A stretch of DNA of 64,000 bases from Heterocephalus glaber (GCF_000247695.1 NW_004624805.1:1117433-1181432), one strand, 5' to 3'; positions 22,721 through 33,860 are shown, counted from the stretch's first letter. Notes: generated by a model from the sequence alone, not told the origin. Translations and numbers: made by a program.

Positions 22721-24180
22721 AAGAAATCATTTGCTTTAACAAAAATCATGTTTTGTCATTGCTAGGTGTTTCTCATAAGGACAAAGGTGAAGATTGTGGA
22801 CATTTCCATCTGTCCCCTCCTTCTGTAGAAGGTGGCCAGGGTGTCCAGCGTGAAGTAATTGGGACCAAAGTGTGCCTTGAGTGATGACCCTCCTAGCTTT
22901 AGCACTAATCTTCAAAGGATTCAGGACTGCCCTTGAGTCCCTCACTCTGGGAGTTAGGGAGTCTTTAGCACATCGGCTGATTCTCTGGTTGCATCAGGGT
23001 GGAACTCTGAGCCTGGGAGAGCATTTCATGCCTCCTCTGTTTTACTGCAGCCGTTTGCCGTCACCACGTAGTATCAGTATCTCCAGACAGGCTACGCCGT
23101 GGCTTGCAGGGTTCAAAACCTCTTCATTATTCTACTAAAGATAAACAGATGCCCAAGCAGAATTCTGATTGCTGTGAAGCAGATGAGAGTTCGCAGGTCA
23201 CAGAAAAGAGGGCGGTGGGTGGACTCTGGATCACATGCTGAGGGCTCACCTGCAGGCCATCTCTCCTTCGTCACATGTGTCCGGCTTCTTCATGATGACC
23301 AATGATGCCTTCCCTTCAACCCTGAGTTAACTGCCAGCGGAGGCACAGGCAGAGGAGAGGAGAGGGGCCTTTTGATGTTTTTCTTCCATCTCTGGACCTT
23401 ATCAGAGATCTTTAGAGACTGTTTTTCTTGAGAAGCTAGTGCTCCTTTGCTCGTGATGTTAGTTAGGAAGAGGCAGATGCACTCATGGAAGAATAAGCTG
23501 GAGCCACGAGGCTGGGAGGGGCTGAGGGGCCGGGTGGTTAGGCCTGGTCTCCGTCCTGCAGCCTCTGGTCAGTACAGGAAGAGCCTACAATGACACTGAA
23601 GCCCACCCTGAAGCAGCTGTCAGTAAGGAAGGTGTCGCCTACTCTTTGTGTGTGTAAATTCACAAAATGAAGCTAATTAAGTATTGTCCTCTGGAAGAGT
23701 ATTTTCTCTATTTAAAAAAATTCATGCTTGTGTTCCAAATGTAAATAGAGAAAATTACAGAGGAGAAAATTAAGTCGACTCCAGATCTCAGTATGTAGGG
23801 ATATGAAGACTTTAATGATAACTGCATGACTTCTCTGAAAAGGCTTTCCAACTATATTACCATGCCAGATTGCAAATGCCAATTGTGCTGCAAGGGTATG
23901 GCCTTGACTATGAAAACTGAAAAGAGGTGTCATTTTGTAAATGGGAACGAATGGCAAACCATTGTTTTAAAATTTCTTTGATTAATGTGATTATCAAAAA
24001 TTTGCAAGTTTTTCAGTTGTGAACAGTTGTTTAAACTTTTGGCTTTTTTAAGTTTATTTTTCTTGTTGGTTTATAAGACTGTCTTATCTATGTGACATGT
24101 TAACCATTTCTATTACATTGTCATCACATCGTAATCACTGTTATCGCCAATAATTGCTTTATTGTTTGATATTACATTTT
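22721..24180. other. Unassigned sequence
   Basis: Balanced to 23640, then AT-rich. No supported gene. Confidence 0.5.
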
Positions 24181-25233
24181 TATGATTCAATTCTATTTGT
24201 GTAGGTTTATTGAGGTATAAGTAATGTACAAAGGGCTGAACACATTTAAAATATATGTTTTGATGAGCTTGACATAGGTAGACAGTCATTAAAGCTTACC
24301 ACTTCAAAATAATGAATATATCCATTGTTCATAAAAATTCCCTTTTATCCTTTTACAGACCCTCCCTTATACCACCCTTTCCATCCTTAATTTTGCTACC
24401 TTGAATTTTTTATAAATGGTTCATACAATGTATACTCTTTTTTTCTGATTTATTTTACCCAGCATAGTTATTTTTAAATTCTTTCATGTTGTTACATATG
24501 TCAATATTTCATTTTTTATTGCTGAGTAGTATTTCTTTTGATGATTATACCACAATTTTATCTATTCACCCACTAATAGAAATGTATGTTGTTTTCAGTT
24601 TGGGGATACTACAAATAAATCTACTATTAATTTTCAACCTTTGTGTGAACATATGCTTTCATTTCTGCTAACACCTACGTATAGAATAACTGGCCCATAT
24701 GGTGGGTAGAGGTTTAATTTTTCAAGAAACTTCCAAACTATTTTCCACAGCAGTTGTGCCATTTACATTCCCAACAGCAGCAGACAGGTGCTGCAGTTTC
24801 TCTACTTCATCAGCAGCAACACTTGATATATATTTTTTTAATTTTAGCCATTCTGATTGTTAAATCTGGGTTTGTGGTGGGATTTTACTGTGCTTTTAAC
24901 TACCTTTTTTCCCTAGTAATTAATTTTCCTGACTATCATGTGCCATTTGCTATTCTTATATCTTCTTTGGCAAAGTGTCCATTAAAAGCATTTGTCCATT
25001 TTTTGTTGGAGTTATGTGATTTATTTTGAATTTTGAGAGTTCGGTCTTTATTTTAGATAAAATCCTTTTATCATATATATGATGTACAAATATTTCTTTC
25101 TGGTCTGTGGATTACCCTTTTTTATGTAATAAGGTTTTTAAACCTTAAATTTTAAATTTTGGTGACATCTATTGATTTTTAAATAGTCTGTGCTCTTTGT
25201 TTTTCCTGTTTTATTTTATGGATTTATTTATTT
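24181..25233 (-). mobile_element. Old L1 3' end, antisense, left part
   Basis: GTAGGTTTATTGAGGTATAA, CTGATTTATTTTACCCAGCA, ATTTTTTATTGCTGAGTAGT, GTGTGAACATATGCTTTCAT and CAAGAAACTTCCAAACTATT match antisense L1M 3' UTR words. It is older than the 21.9 kb copy. An ID SINE interrupts it at 25234. Confidence 0.8.
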
Positions 25234-25311
25234 GTGTGGTGCTGGGGCTCGAACCTCAGGCCTCGTGCATGCTAAGCATGTGCTCTACCACTGATCTACA
25301 CTCGCTAGCCC
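25234..25311 (-). mobile_element. ID SINE (older type), antisense, inserted in L1
   Basis: GTGTGGTGCTGGGGCTCGAA, CCTCAGGCCTCGTGCATGCT and AAGCATGTGCTCTACCACTG are the complement of an ID element. It lies between two pieces of the same antisense L1. Confidence 0.85.
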
Positions 25312-25563
25312 TGTGTTCCATTTCAGAAATATTTCCAAACCCAAAACAAAAAATTTTTCATCTACGTTGTATTAAAATTTTTCATCTACGTTGAAAGTGA
25401 GTCACATCCTGCAACACTTTTAGAATGAAACATGGACGTGATTCATTTTGAGCTACTTTTTCTATAGGGTGAGGTTAGGGCCAAGTTTTCCTGATCTTTG
25501 CTTGCATATGGTTTCCAGTAATTCTAGCACCATTTGTCAAAAAGACTTCCTTTGCTATTGAGT
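25312..25563 (-). mobile_element. Old L1 3' region, antisense, right part
   Basis: Continues the L1 after the ID: AGGGCCAAGTTTTCCTGATC, ATATGGTTTCCAGTAATTCT and AGCACCATTTGTCAAAAAGA, where the consensus has GCACCATTTGTTGAAAAGAC. The 16-base word TTTTTCATCTACGTTG is repeated at about 25354-25369 and 25378-25393, a small local duplication. Confidence 0.7.
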
Positions 25564-25960
25564 TAGGCTTCTGTTTCCTAAAGCTGCTACACCAAATCAC
25601 CACAAAGTAAGTGGCTTAGAACAGCAAAACCTCCTGTTCTTGGGTTATGGAAGCCAGAGGCCTGGAGCTGCACTGTGCTGCCTCTAGATGCTCGGAGCTG
25701 GACCTGCTTCTCTCCCTGCACCCCGAGGCTCCTCAGCCATCCTGGCTGAGCCCTTCCCTGCAGCGGCATCATCCCGACACTGCTCCCCTCTGCACATGGC
25801 AGGGTCCCCTCTGTGTCTGTCCCTGTGTCCCTGTTTTCTTACAAGGGTGCCCATCATTGAATCTAGTCAGACTAAGCCAGTCTGACTTCCTTTAAGCAAT
25901 TATACCTGCAGGGACGAAATAAGACCACAGTCCAGGGTGCCAGGGAGACACATGTTCCAA
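25564..25960 (-). mobile_element. MLT1-like LTR, antisense
   Basis: GCTTCTGTTTCCTAAAGCTG, AAGTAAGTGGCTTAGAACAG, AGCTGCACTGTGCTGCCTC and TTTCTTACAAGGGTGCCCAT match antisense MLT1-type LTRs. It directly abuts the L1. Confidence 0.65.
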
Positions 25961-28300
25961 AGGGGTGTACGTAACCCAGTAAAAATTAATTGGGTATCTT
26001 TGTGAAAACCAATAGAGCACATATGTAACTTATACTCTTGTGGTTTGGTTTATTGTTTTTATGCTTCAAAAGTGCTTGTTCACAGTGAGGTCGGTTTAAA
26101 TGTTAACTGTGTTTTATTCTAGGTTGTTAATTTAATTTCTGAAAATCTAGAGTAAATTTTAGATTGTGGTATAAGGCTGCATTATAAGTTTTTTCCCAAA
26201 TAAGAAATTTCCTTTTATTTCCTCTAGTGCCTAAAATTTGTTTTTTATTTTAAATTTCTCTAAGATAGATGTATGTTTGTAATTTTACAGGATTGTTACA
26301 TGTTTACACACACTATTAAAAATGGTCATTTTCTTTGTGGAATAATTCATGTCTCGCCCTGCATGTTGCCTACTTTGTATTAGAGTAAGTTCTTGTTAGT
26401 CTATATATGAAGGTCAATTTCATGACCACTTTATTCTTTTCTGACTGTGGCTGAGACTCTTCCAGTACTGTATTCATATCATTGTAAGTGCATAATAGGC
26501 TTTAATAGCAGTTTACAAGATACCACTTTCATCTTCCCTGATTATTCTTCAAATGACCTTCAAAATAATTAGCTCGACCTTGTTAAGACCGTTGTAGTTT
26601 CTGGTGGAACAGCATCGTACCAATGCGTGATTTGGGGAAGAACGGGCACTTCCTCAGTTTCAGTCACTCTGTAGGAAAATCTGTAGATGCAAGTCATTCA
26701 TGTTTTCATTGCAGCTTTATAATTTTCATCATACGAGTTTCTATTGCACATCTCTTATCAGCAATGCACTCCCAGATATTTTCTACTTATTATCTCCTGT
26801 TGTAAATGAAATCTTTCTTTTCCCATTATGGTCGCAAAACCAGTTCTTGCTGACAGAAACATGAATGCCTTTGATATATTTATCTTCTACTGCTCATTTG
26901 CTGAGTTCACCTGTTAATTCTATAATTTAAAAAATCACTTTTACTTCCTTTTGGCACCTAAAACTTAAAACTGTATTTTCTTTGTTCTCATCACTGATTA
27001 GTTTTCTGACTGCTGAACTAGTCTCTGTCGTTCAGATCTGCAGTTTGAAAGCGCATGGTTCAGACCTCAGGGTCTGGCAGTGACATTGCCCTGGTCTGAG
27101 CATCTCCTGCTTCGCTCCTTCATCTTCAAGTGCATCTCACAGTGGCACACTAACATGTACACCTTCCAAGCATTCAGAGCCAACAAGGCTCATCTGCATC
27201 CCTGTGACAATTTCCCCTTTTGGAGCCACATTTTGAGACCATGCACCCCTACCAGTTTCCACCCTAGTTCGCTCTTGTTAGTTGTCCCGAGAATTTGACC
27301 AGCCACCCGGAGCAGAGGAAATGGCGGTGGGACTGCAGCCTCCTTAGGAGCCAGCAATTAGGCCACAGAGGAGGACTTCCGGTTTTCGCTCAGTTCAGAT
27401 TTACAAACAGAGAAGGCGAGCAAAGGACAATCAGGCATGAGTTTTCCGGCCACTTTTAAGGATGGGTTAGTTCATTTGCTACCATTTTTCACCATCCTTG
27501 GACAGTTTTCCCCTCCAAATTCAGCTGGATTTTAGGAACAGACTGATAGTCACTTCTAATTTTGAGACCATTGTAAGTTCTTGACTTTTTCTCCTACTTA
27601 AATGGGTACTTTGGTAGAAAGCTGGTGACGTGAACTTTGTGGGCTGTACACCAGGTACCATTCTTAACAGAAAGTTTAGCAGTTTGAAGGCAAATGAAGT
27701 AAGACTTGAGAAGTAAGGCACTTATAGATTGGGTACCTCCAACGAGGTCTAGGGGTTCTGGTGGAGAAGCCTCTTTGTTTTCTTCAACTTGGGACCTAAG
27801 GTAACCCACTGTCGACTCTTCATGAGCTCTGATTAGCAGTTCACCCCTAGACCTTCTCCAGGCCAAACTCTGGAGAACATCATGGCACCTTCCTCCTTCC
27901 TCAACTGCAGGGACCCAAGGGCATCACTCCGCACTCCACGTGGGCCATGGCTTTCTCCAGCTCAGTGTATACCTGACCCAGGTGGCATGACGGCTTCTCT
28001 GCAGAGGCAGGTGTTGTCAGTGGTGGGACCTGTTGGGTGTTCCTGGAATGATAGGTAGGTAGAGCATGAAGCAGATGAGAAGCTGGGGTGGGGGTCACTT
28101 CAAGACAGGAAGAGTGTTGTCTGAGTTTTAGAGAAGTACTTGTAGGTTGTATTACCTCACCTTGCCGATTAGCTTACGATGAGCCTAGGAGCCTGGATTT
28201 CAAGGGAACAGGAAGATGGGAGTGGTTCTGTGTTTACCGTAGGAGCCAAATGTTCAAACACAGTGACAACAACAACACAACAAACTGAAAGCCTCTCTCA
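25961..28300. other. Unassigned; would include the 3' UTR of the 28.6 kb exon if real
   Basis: 25980-27000 is AT-rich. 27000-28300 is balanced and repeat-poor by eye. A minus-strand frame of 90 codons at 27594-27866 has no product that I recognise. I did not see a minus-strand AATAAA or ATTAAA signal between about 27000 and 28570. Confidence 0.4.
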
Positions 28301-28574
28301 CTGACGAGTGTGGCACAAGCCAAGAGAGGCACCCAGTGAGCGGTCCCTAAGAAAGGCAAGAGAGATCCCTAAGAAAGTAGGTGACCCAGGGAAGAGCACA
28401 CAGCTGGCGCTGTCTGAAGTGAGGGACTGCTGAAGCCACAAGCACCCCAGGAGACAAGGGAGGAGTTGGCATCTGGGCAGCTGCCGCACGGAAGACACAG
28501 AAGCCAGCCTGTGATGCCACCACCCATGGAAGGTTCTTGCCATCCCCAGGTTTCCCTACCCCGTCCTCGGCCCC

Positions 28575-28718
28575 TCAGAAGCCAAAGGCAAACAATGAGC
28601 AGACCAGGACAGGAAAGAAGAGCACGATGAAGAAGGCCCAGAGGCCATGCTGTCCCTTCCACCCCTTTTCCCTTCCTCGAACGCACCACTGCAAGTCCGG
28701 GAAGGTCGCACCTTTGTC
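28575..28718 (-). CDS. Possible terminal coding exon ending in a transmembrane segment
   Basis: On the minus strand a pyrimidine-rich run ending CCACCCCAG (28719-28738) is followed by a 47-codon frame and a TGA at 28575-28577. The translation starts DKGATFPDLQWCVRGREKGW and then has a hydrophobic stretch of about 21 residues (WAFFIVLFFPVLVCSLFAFGF) right up to the stop, flanked by Arg/Lys on its N side. This fits the last exon of a single- or multi-pass membrane protein, or a GPI-signal-like tail. I do not recognise the family. No upstream exon or polyadenylation signal was identified, so this remains a candidate that chance could explain. Confidence 0.25.
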   Translation of the reverse strand, partial: DKGATFPDLQWCVRGREKGWKGQHGLWAFFIVLFFPVLVCSLFAFGF

Positions 28719-28738
28719 CTGGGGTGGGGAAAGAGCAA

Positions 28739-29519
28739 CTTCAAACCGCAAGAGAGATTCAAGTGTTTATTTCTAGGAGAGCTGGGCTTTTGGTGCTTCG
28801 GATACTAGGAAAGAAGCACTAAAGCTAGAAAATGTGTCCAAGGCTGGGGGAGAGAGATTAGACAAAATTTATTTAAAGAAAGCGGTTTTTCCACTAAAAA
28901 GTTGATTTCCCATTTTGCATCCTATAAATTCCATCTACTATGTGTGAGACCAGTTATACTTGCACAAAAATCTATATAAAAATGCTTATGTTGAAATTTT
29001 TTGCCAAACTGCTGGTAAAATATTGGGAGTAAACCAAGTCCTTAAAGTTCTTGGGAGAGTTGCTCACAATTTATCTTGAGTGTTTCTTGCTGTCATGTTC
29101 TGTAAGAATGATTAATAATGATGCCACACCAAGTTCTCTGTTTCAGTGGTACTAACCTTGACCAGAGCATAGAACAAAACAAAGAATAATCTTTAACACG
29201 AGTAAAATCTCTGCTCTAATAAAAGAAAATATACTTGCATCTTTACGAGATCAATATATCTTTTCTTGGCTAATAGATGTCAAAAGAATCTATTTAACTC
29301 AGAACTATTCAGATTTATATTTTTTAATGCAAATTAGGACTAGTAAAAGATTATCTAGCAAATAAAATAAACATCCCAAGTCTACACTGATGTAGGTAAA
29401 TGAATAAATGAATACAGGGCAGGGAAATCTCTTCCTTACAGTAGAAAGTTGGTTAGAAATGTAGAATGATTGATGGAATAAGGCCAGCCAGCTTAGTGGA
29501 TCAAAGTTTGAGGAATGCA
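28739..29519. other. Unassigned AT-rich sequence
   Basis: No supported gene or repeat. Confidence 0.5.
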
Positions 29520-29638
29520 AGAATCTCCAAGTGGGGGCTGGGGATTTAGCTCAGTGGTTCCGCTGCCTGCCTCGCAAGCGCAAGGACCTGAGTTTGATCC
29601 CCAGTACCAAAAAAAAAAAAAAAAAGAATCTCCCAGTG
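29520..29638 (+). mobile_element. ID SINE (young type), full length with target-site duplication
   Basis: GGGGCTGGGGATTTAGCTCA, TTCCGCTGCCTGCCTCGCAA, then TTTGATCCCCAGTACC and an A tail of about 17. Flanks AGAATCTCCAAGTG (29520-29533) and AGAATCTCCCAGTG (29625-29638) form a 14-bp duplication with one mismatch. The best example here of the CCGCC-type subfamily. Confidence 0.95.
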
Positions 29639-29779
29639 TATCTCCCAGAGCTACGTTTTATTGTAAGGTAGGTAACATGGTACATGTCCACTTACTTAGC
29701 GATCGGCCTTCATAGCTCCAGAAATGGCACTGACTGATCCCAGGTGCCCTGGAGCTGGTGCACTGAGAACTCATCACTC

Positions 29780-30166
29780 CTGGGCTCTTCCTACCCAGAA
29801 GGCGTAACACGGATCTCATTATGAAGACACAAGGGGCAAACCCAAGTTGAAGACTATTCTCCAGAAGAGCTGACACTGACCCTTCAAATATTAATATAAT
29901 AAAATCAGAAACTATAGAAGCAAGGACTGCTACAGACTAAAGAGACTAAAGAGAGGGTGGGCATGATTGATACACAATATATGCATCTATGGAAGTGTCA
30001 CAGGAAGCCCATTAATTTGCTCAGTTATACACAGTAATAAAAAAGAAATAGACTGAAGAAAGATGACAGCTGAATGCACTACTGTACGTGATCTTGGACT
30101 GTCTTCTGCTAGAAGGACCCTATCAGATTAGAAGATAATATTCTTCGATGTTATTTCAATAATCTT
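29780..30166. repeat. Ancient interspersed repeat, left part (family uncertain)
   Basis: GAAGACACAAGGGGCAAACC, AGAAGAGCTGACACTGACCC, AAAGATGACAGCTGAATGCA and GTACGTGATCTTGGACTGTC keep the order of a widespread old mammalian repeat that I recall but cannot name safely. The expected continuation (ACACACTGAAGTATTTA) appears at 30730, on the far side of the RPS25 insertion. Confidence 0.4.
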
Positions 30167-30730
30167 TTTGTGGTTTTGTAAGAAAATTGCGGGCTTTTTA
30201 TTTAATAAAGTTTTATTTTTCCAAGTGTATGGCTGAGTGGGCCTGTTCGTTCATCTTCACCCACAGATGCGGCGTCTCTGGTGTCTCTGGTATAAATAAC
30301 TGAGCTCTGTGCTTTGAAACCTTATTGATGAGTCCTCTGCTGAGGGCCCCCGAAGGACTGCCCTGCCCCATGCACCTGAATCTTCAGTCTCTCAGAGACC
30401 ACAGCTGGTTGTAAGCTTCTAGTTGGCAACTTCCTTACAGAGTGTGTCGCAAGCAGCTGTATCAAACAAGACCAGGTTCTTGAGCTTATCCTGAACTTTG
30501 CCTGTGGACCACTTCTTTTCACCTTGCCCTCAGGTTTGTTCACCAAGTCTTTGTCTTTCTTGGCCAGCTTTCCAGCATCTTTCTTTTTCTTGTCATCCTT
30601 GGGACACAACACAAAGCTTGGAGGGCACTGTTGACCACTGCAGCCTTGCTAAGATGTTAGACAAAAAGGAAGCACCATTCACCAGCCGGCCCACAAAGCC
30701 CTGTCCCCAAATTTGTGTTTTGCAGAAAGA
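30167..30730 (-). pseudogene. RPS25: RPS25 processed pseudogene, with its flanking duplications
   Basis: Read on the minus strand, the 5' leader (TTTTTGTCTAACATCTTAGC, near 30646-30668) is followed by a frame beginning V-L-C-PKDDKKKKDAGKLAKKDKD, clearly 40S ribosomal protein S25. The initiator ATG has become GTG (about 30610-30612) and the next codons are altered. After about residue 33 the frame is shifted, although PAVVSERLKI is still readable further on. The 3' end has TTGGAAAAATAAAACTTTAT, the S25 poly(A)-signal region. No introns are present. TTTGTGGTTTTGTAAGAAA (30167-30185) and TTTGTGTTTTGCAGAAAGA (30712-30730) look like a decayed target duplication, giving an insert of about 30186-30711. 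No product is expected. Confidence 0.9.
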
Positions 30731-30873
30731 CACACTGAAGTATTTATAGATGTATTTTTATTTGAATCAATCTAAAAATAAAATAGGAGCAATAAACAGA
30801 AAGGCTGAAGCAAAACAAAAGGTCGCTATTTGAAGAATCTAACATAAGGGCTTTGGCAATTCCCACACGCGCA

Positions 30874-30901
30874 TTGTGTGTGTGTGTGTGTGTGTGTGTG
30901 T
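30874..30901. repeat. (TG)n microsatellite, about 13 units
   Basis: Perfect TG run preceded by CACACGCGCAT. Confidence 0.95.
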
Positions 30902-30904
30902 ACA

Positions 30905-31025
30905 TCTTGATCTTATCTTATAGATAAGGTGTTACATTATTCCCACTTTCACAGCAGGAAATGGACTAATTTGCTTCTAGTTCCATACTAGTCAGTGTTG
31001 GAACTGTAGATGAACTCCCAGGATT
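30905..31025 (-). repeat. MIR SINE, antisense, partial
   Basis: GATAAGGTGTTACATTATTC, TTCACAGCAGGAAATGGAC and AGTGTTGGAACTGTAGATGA in antisense order. Confidence 0.6.
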
Positions 31026-31129
31026 CTGAAATCAAAGTTTAGGTTAAGAACTGAGTAAATTGAAGAGTTTTCTTACTTCAAAACTCCTTAATACCACCTG
31101 AAACTCCCTTTTGGAAGTTTTTACTCAGA

Positions 31130-31630
31130 GTCTGTATTAGCTATCTATTTTGGTGTAATATGTCACTCCGTGACTCAGTGGCTTGACACAGCAGATAGTA
31201 ATATCTCAGTTTCTGTGCATCAGACTTGGGTGCAGCCAGGGTGAAGCCCCTGGTCTTGTCTCCCATGAGCTTGCACGGCAGCTGTTGGCGGGGGCTGTGG
31301 TCCCACCTCAAGGATGGATGGAGGTTCAGTTCCTTCCAAGTTCACTCACCTGGCTGTTTACAGGCCCGGATCCCTCACCACATAGGCCTCCCGCAGAGCT
31401 GCCTCATGACATAGCGCTGACTCCACAGGTTAGCAGAAGAAGGAGTTCGAGCATGACCAAGAGAAAAGCTGCAGTTTTTCATAATCAAATCTCAAGTCAT
31501 AACCTATCACTTCTGCTGTTTTTTATTCATTAGAAACAAATCAATATATCTTTGACTTGGAAGAGCAGGGAGTGCACTTAGGAGTAAGTGCCAAGGGTGG
31601 GAACCACCGTAGAGGCTGCCTACTACAGAC
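31130..31630 (-). mobile_element. MLT1-like LTR, antisense
   Basis: CTGTATTAGCTATCTATTTT, CGTGACTCAGTGGCTTGACA, ATATCTCAGTTTCTGTGCAT and a 3' part with AAATCTCAAGTCATAACCTA and GAGGCTGCCTACTACAG match antisense MLT1 LTRs. Confidence 0.7.
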
Positions 31631-31635
31631 TCTAA

Positions 31636-32112
31636 GTATGTGTTAGCTCTCTATCCCTATGACAAAAAACTCAAGAAAATAAATTTCAAGGAAAGGAGAT
31701 TTATTGTGGCTCATGGTTTCGGAGCTTTCAGTCCATGGATGAGCAGCTCTGTTGTTTCTGGACCTGTGCTGAGGCAGAGCATCCTGGCAGAAGGCACAGT
31801 AAACCAAAGCTCTGTATCTCATGGTGGCCGAGGAGGGAGGCGGGACCAGCGAGGCAGGAGCTGGGGCAGGATATGGTCCCCAAGGTCACAGCCCGGCAAC
31901 CTACTTCCTTCAACTAGGTTCCGCCTCCTAAGGACCCCTCAGCTTCCAACAGCCCATCACATTATGACCTCACCAATGGATCCATCCACCGATGAAGCGA
32001 GAGCCTCTGTAACGCAGTCACCCAGGAGGCCCCACCTCTGAACACTGCTACCCCCGGGACCAAGTCCTGACACGTGAGGCTTGGACAACATATCGTATTC
32101 AAACCATAGCAA
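31636..32112 (-). mobile_element. Rodent MaLR-like LTR, antisense (family A), nearly full length
   Basis: TGTGTTAGCTCTCTATCCCT, GATTTATTGTGGCTCATGGT, GAGCATCCTGGCAGAAGGCA, CAACTAGGTTCCGCCTCCTA and a terminus ATTCAAACCATAGCA. The best-preserved copy of this family here. It lies immediately after another LTR in the same orientation. Confidence 0.75.
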
Positions 32113-33214
32113 GGTGCCTTTAACCTACCTACATATCTCCACCTCTTCTCTTTGGGCATTGCTCTCTTGAGAGAGGCCAGTTTGGATGCAGCTGCAAACC
32201 AAGGGCTGGGGCATGCAACGTTGCTTCTTCCTGATCACAATCCTGATCCAGTCCCCTGTGCACTCCAGGTACTGGGCGTTAATCTCAGAGACCAGCACTT
32301 GTCCGGCTGCGACCCTTGGGCCTGCCCAAGCCAGTGCCCATTCCCTTCCTGCTCATCGGGCCCACGTCTTCATCAGCGCGCCTCTGCTGGGTCCCAGGAC
32401 TCCCCAAGGACAGAAAATGTGGCAATTTTGCTAAATCTGTTCCTTCCCACCTAGCACACCCTGAGGCCAGCGACCGGGCTAGAGAGAACCAACTAATTCT
32501 CTAGGAGACCATGCTTGATTTTTGGCCCTAGCAAAGGCGTGATGTATGGTCGAGTGTTCATACACTCAGTTGTTCTATAAGACACACTGTTATACTGGGC
32601 AGTAGTAATAGACCATCAGATTATGGACTTGATAACTTCCCAGGATTACAGCCTTAATCTTTTCTCCTTAATTGGAAAAACCTCTCCCAGGGCAACATGT
32701 TTATAAAAATACAGAGTAGGCAACAGCTTATAAAGTAAGGCACTGATTCCACCTGGAGTTTTCCTATTGTTCCCTTTTCCTTACCCCTGAATTCTCTGGA
32801 ATTATTAATTAACCGCTGGAGTTATTCCTGTGGAATGGGTACAATCTGAGCAGGGGTGACAGAAAAGGAAAATAGGAAATCAATCCCCCTTCTAGCAATT
32901 AACTAAATTAATGTGTTAATGTACTTCCTGCTGGTCTTTTGGACACATATTTTTATTAAAAATTAAATAGAATTAGAATTATGCCACCTCTATCTTTTCC
33001 ACTTTTTAGTTCATGAATGTTAGATTTGGCTGCTCGATATTCCACTGTGTGCCCATAGCTCGGCTTCTTTCATGCGTTTCCAAGCTTTGCCCCTAACAAC
33101 AATACCATCATGAGCATCTACGTACTCGGTCATTTTGCACATCCCTGATCATTGCTTTCCAAGAAGCTCCTGTAAGTGACATTTCTGGGTCAGAGGGGAA
33201 AATGGGTGTTTTAC
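32113..33214. other. Unassigned sequence, possible old L1 fragment near 32935-33195
   Basis: 32935-33195 (CGATATTCCACTGTGTGCCC, CATTTCTGGGTCAGAGGGG) loosely resembles an antisense old L1 3' UTR. The rest has no supported feature. Confidence 0.4.
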
Positions 33215-33500
33215 TGCTAGCTTTCCTGTTGCTGGGACAAAATGGCTGATGCCCCCAAATTACAGAGGAAAGGTTTCTCTGGCTTCAGAGGCTTCAGTGC
33301 ATAGCTGGCTGCTCCACGGGCGGAGCAGCCTGGCAGAGGGTGTGGTGGAGCAAAGCCACTCCCTTCCTGCAAACTGGGAAGCAGAGCAGAGGCTGGAGAG
33401 GAAGGGGCACCAGAGGCAGGGCCCAAGGTCACAATCAGCGGGTGCTTTCCTAATCCAGGCTGCGCCCAACCACCAAATTGACAGTCAGGCTGAGCTGTGA
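33215..33500 (-). mobile_element. Rodent MaLR-like LTR, antisense (family A), truncated
   Basis: TTTCCTGTTGCTGGGACAAAA, CAGAGGCTTCAGTGCATAGC, GAGCAGCCTGGCAGAGGGTG and CAGAGCAGAGGCTGGAGAGG. Its end is missing or replaced. Confidence 0.6.
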
Positions 33501-33715
33501 TGGGCATCACAGTGCAGGCTGGGAACAGCAGGGAGGCCTGGAAAGGGCTGCACAGCGGCCTGATGTGAGGGCCACACACGGAGGCGTGGCAGGGCCGTCC
33601 TTGGGGCAGCACTAGAGCCCTGGGCAGGAGCAGCTGGCCTCCCTCATTCCTCTCAAACACTGCCTCTTTGATCTCAGCAGTCATCTGGACTTGCTTTGTG
33701 TTTGTTTGCTCTGTG

Positions 33716-33778
33716 CAGTGCTAGGGGTCAACTTCAGGGCCTCATGCATGCTAGGCAGGTGCTTTGCTCCCATCCCTA
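33716..33778 (-). mobile_element. ID SINE (older type), antisense, partial
   Basis: CAGTGCTAGGGGTCAACTTC, AGGGCCTCATGCATGCTAGG and CAGGTGCTTTGCTCCCATCC. Confidence 0.75.
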
Positions 33779-33860
33779 CCTCATCTTCTGAACCTCAATT
33801 TCATCATCCGTAAAATGGGATTAAGGATTTGTGTAAGTCAGAACATATATCCAGAGGACT
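33779..33860 (+). repeat. MIR SINE core, sense, partial
   Basis: AACCTCAATTTCATCATCCG followed by TAAAATGGGATTAAGGATTT. The ID inserted directly upstream. Confidence 0.65.
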
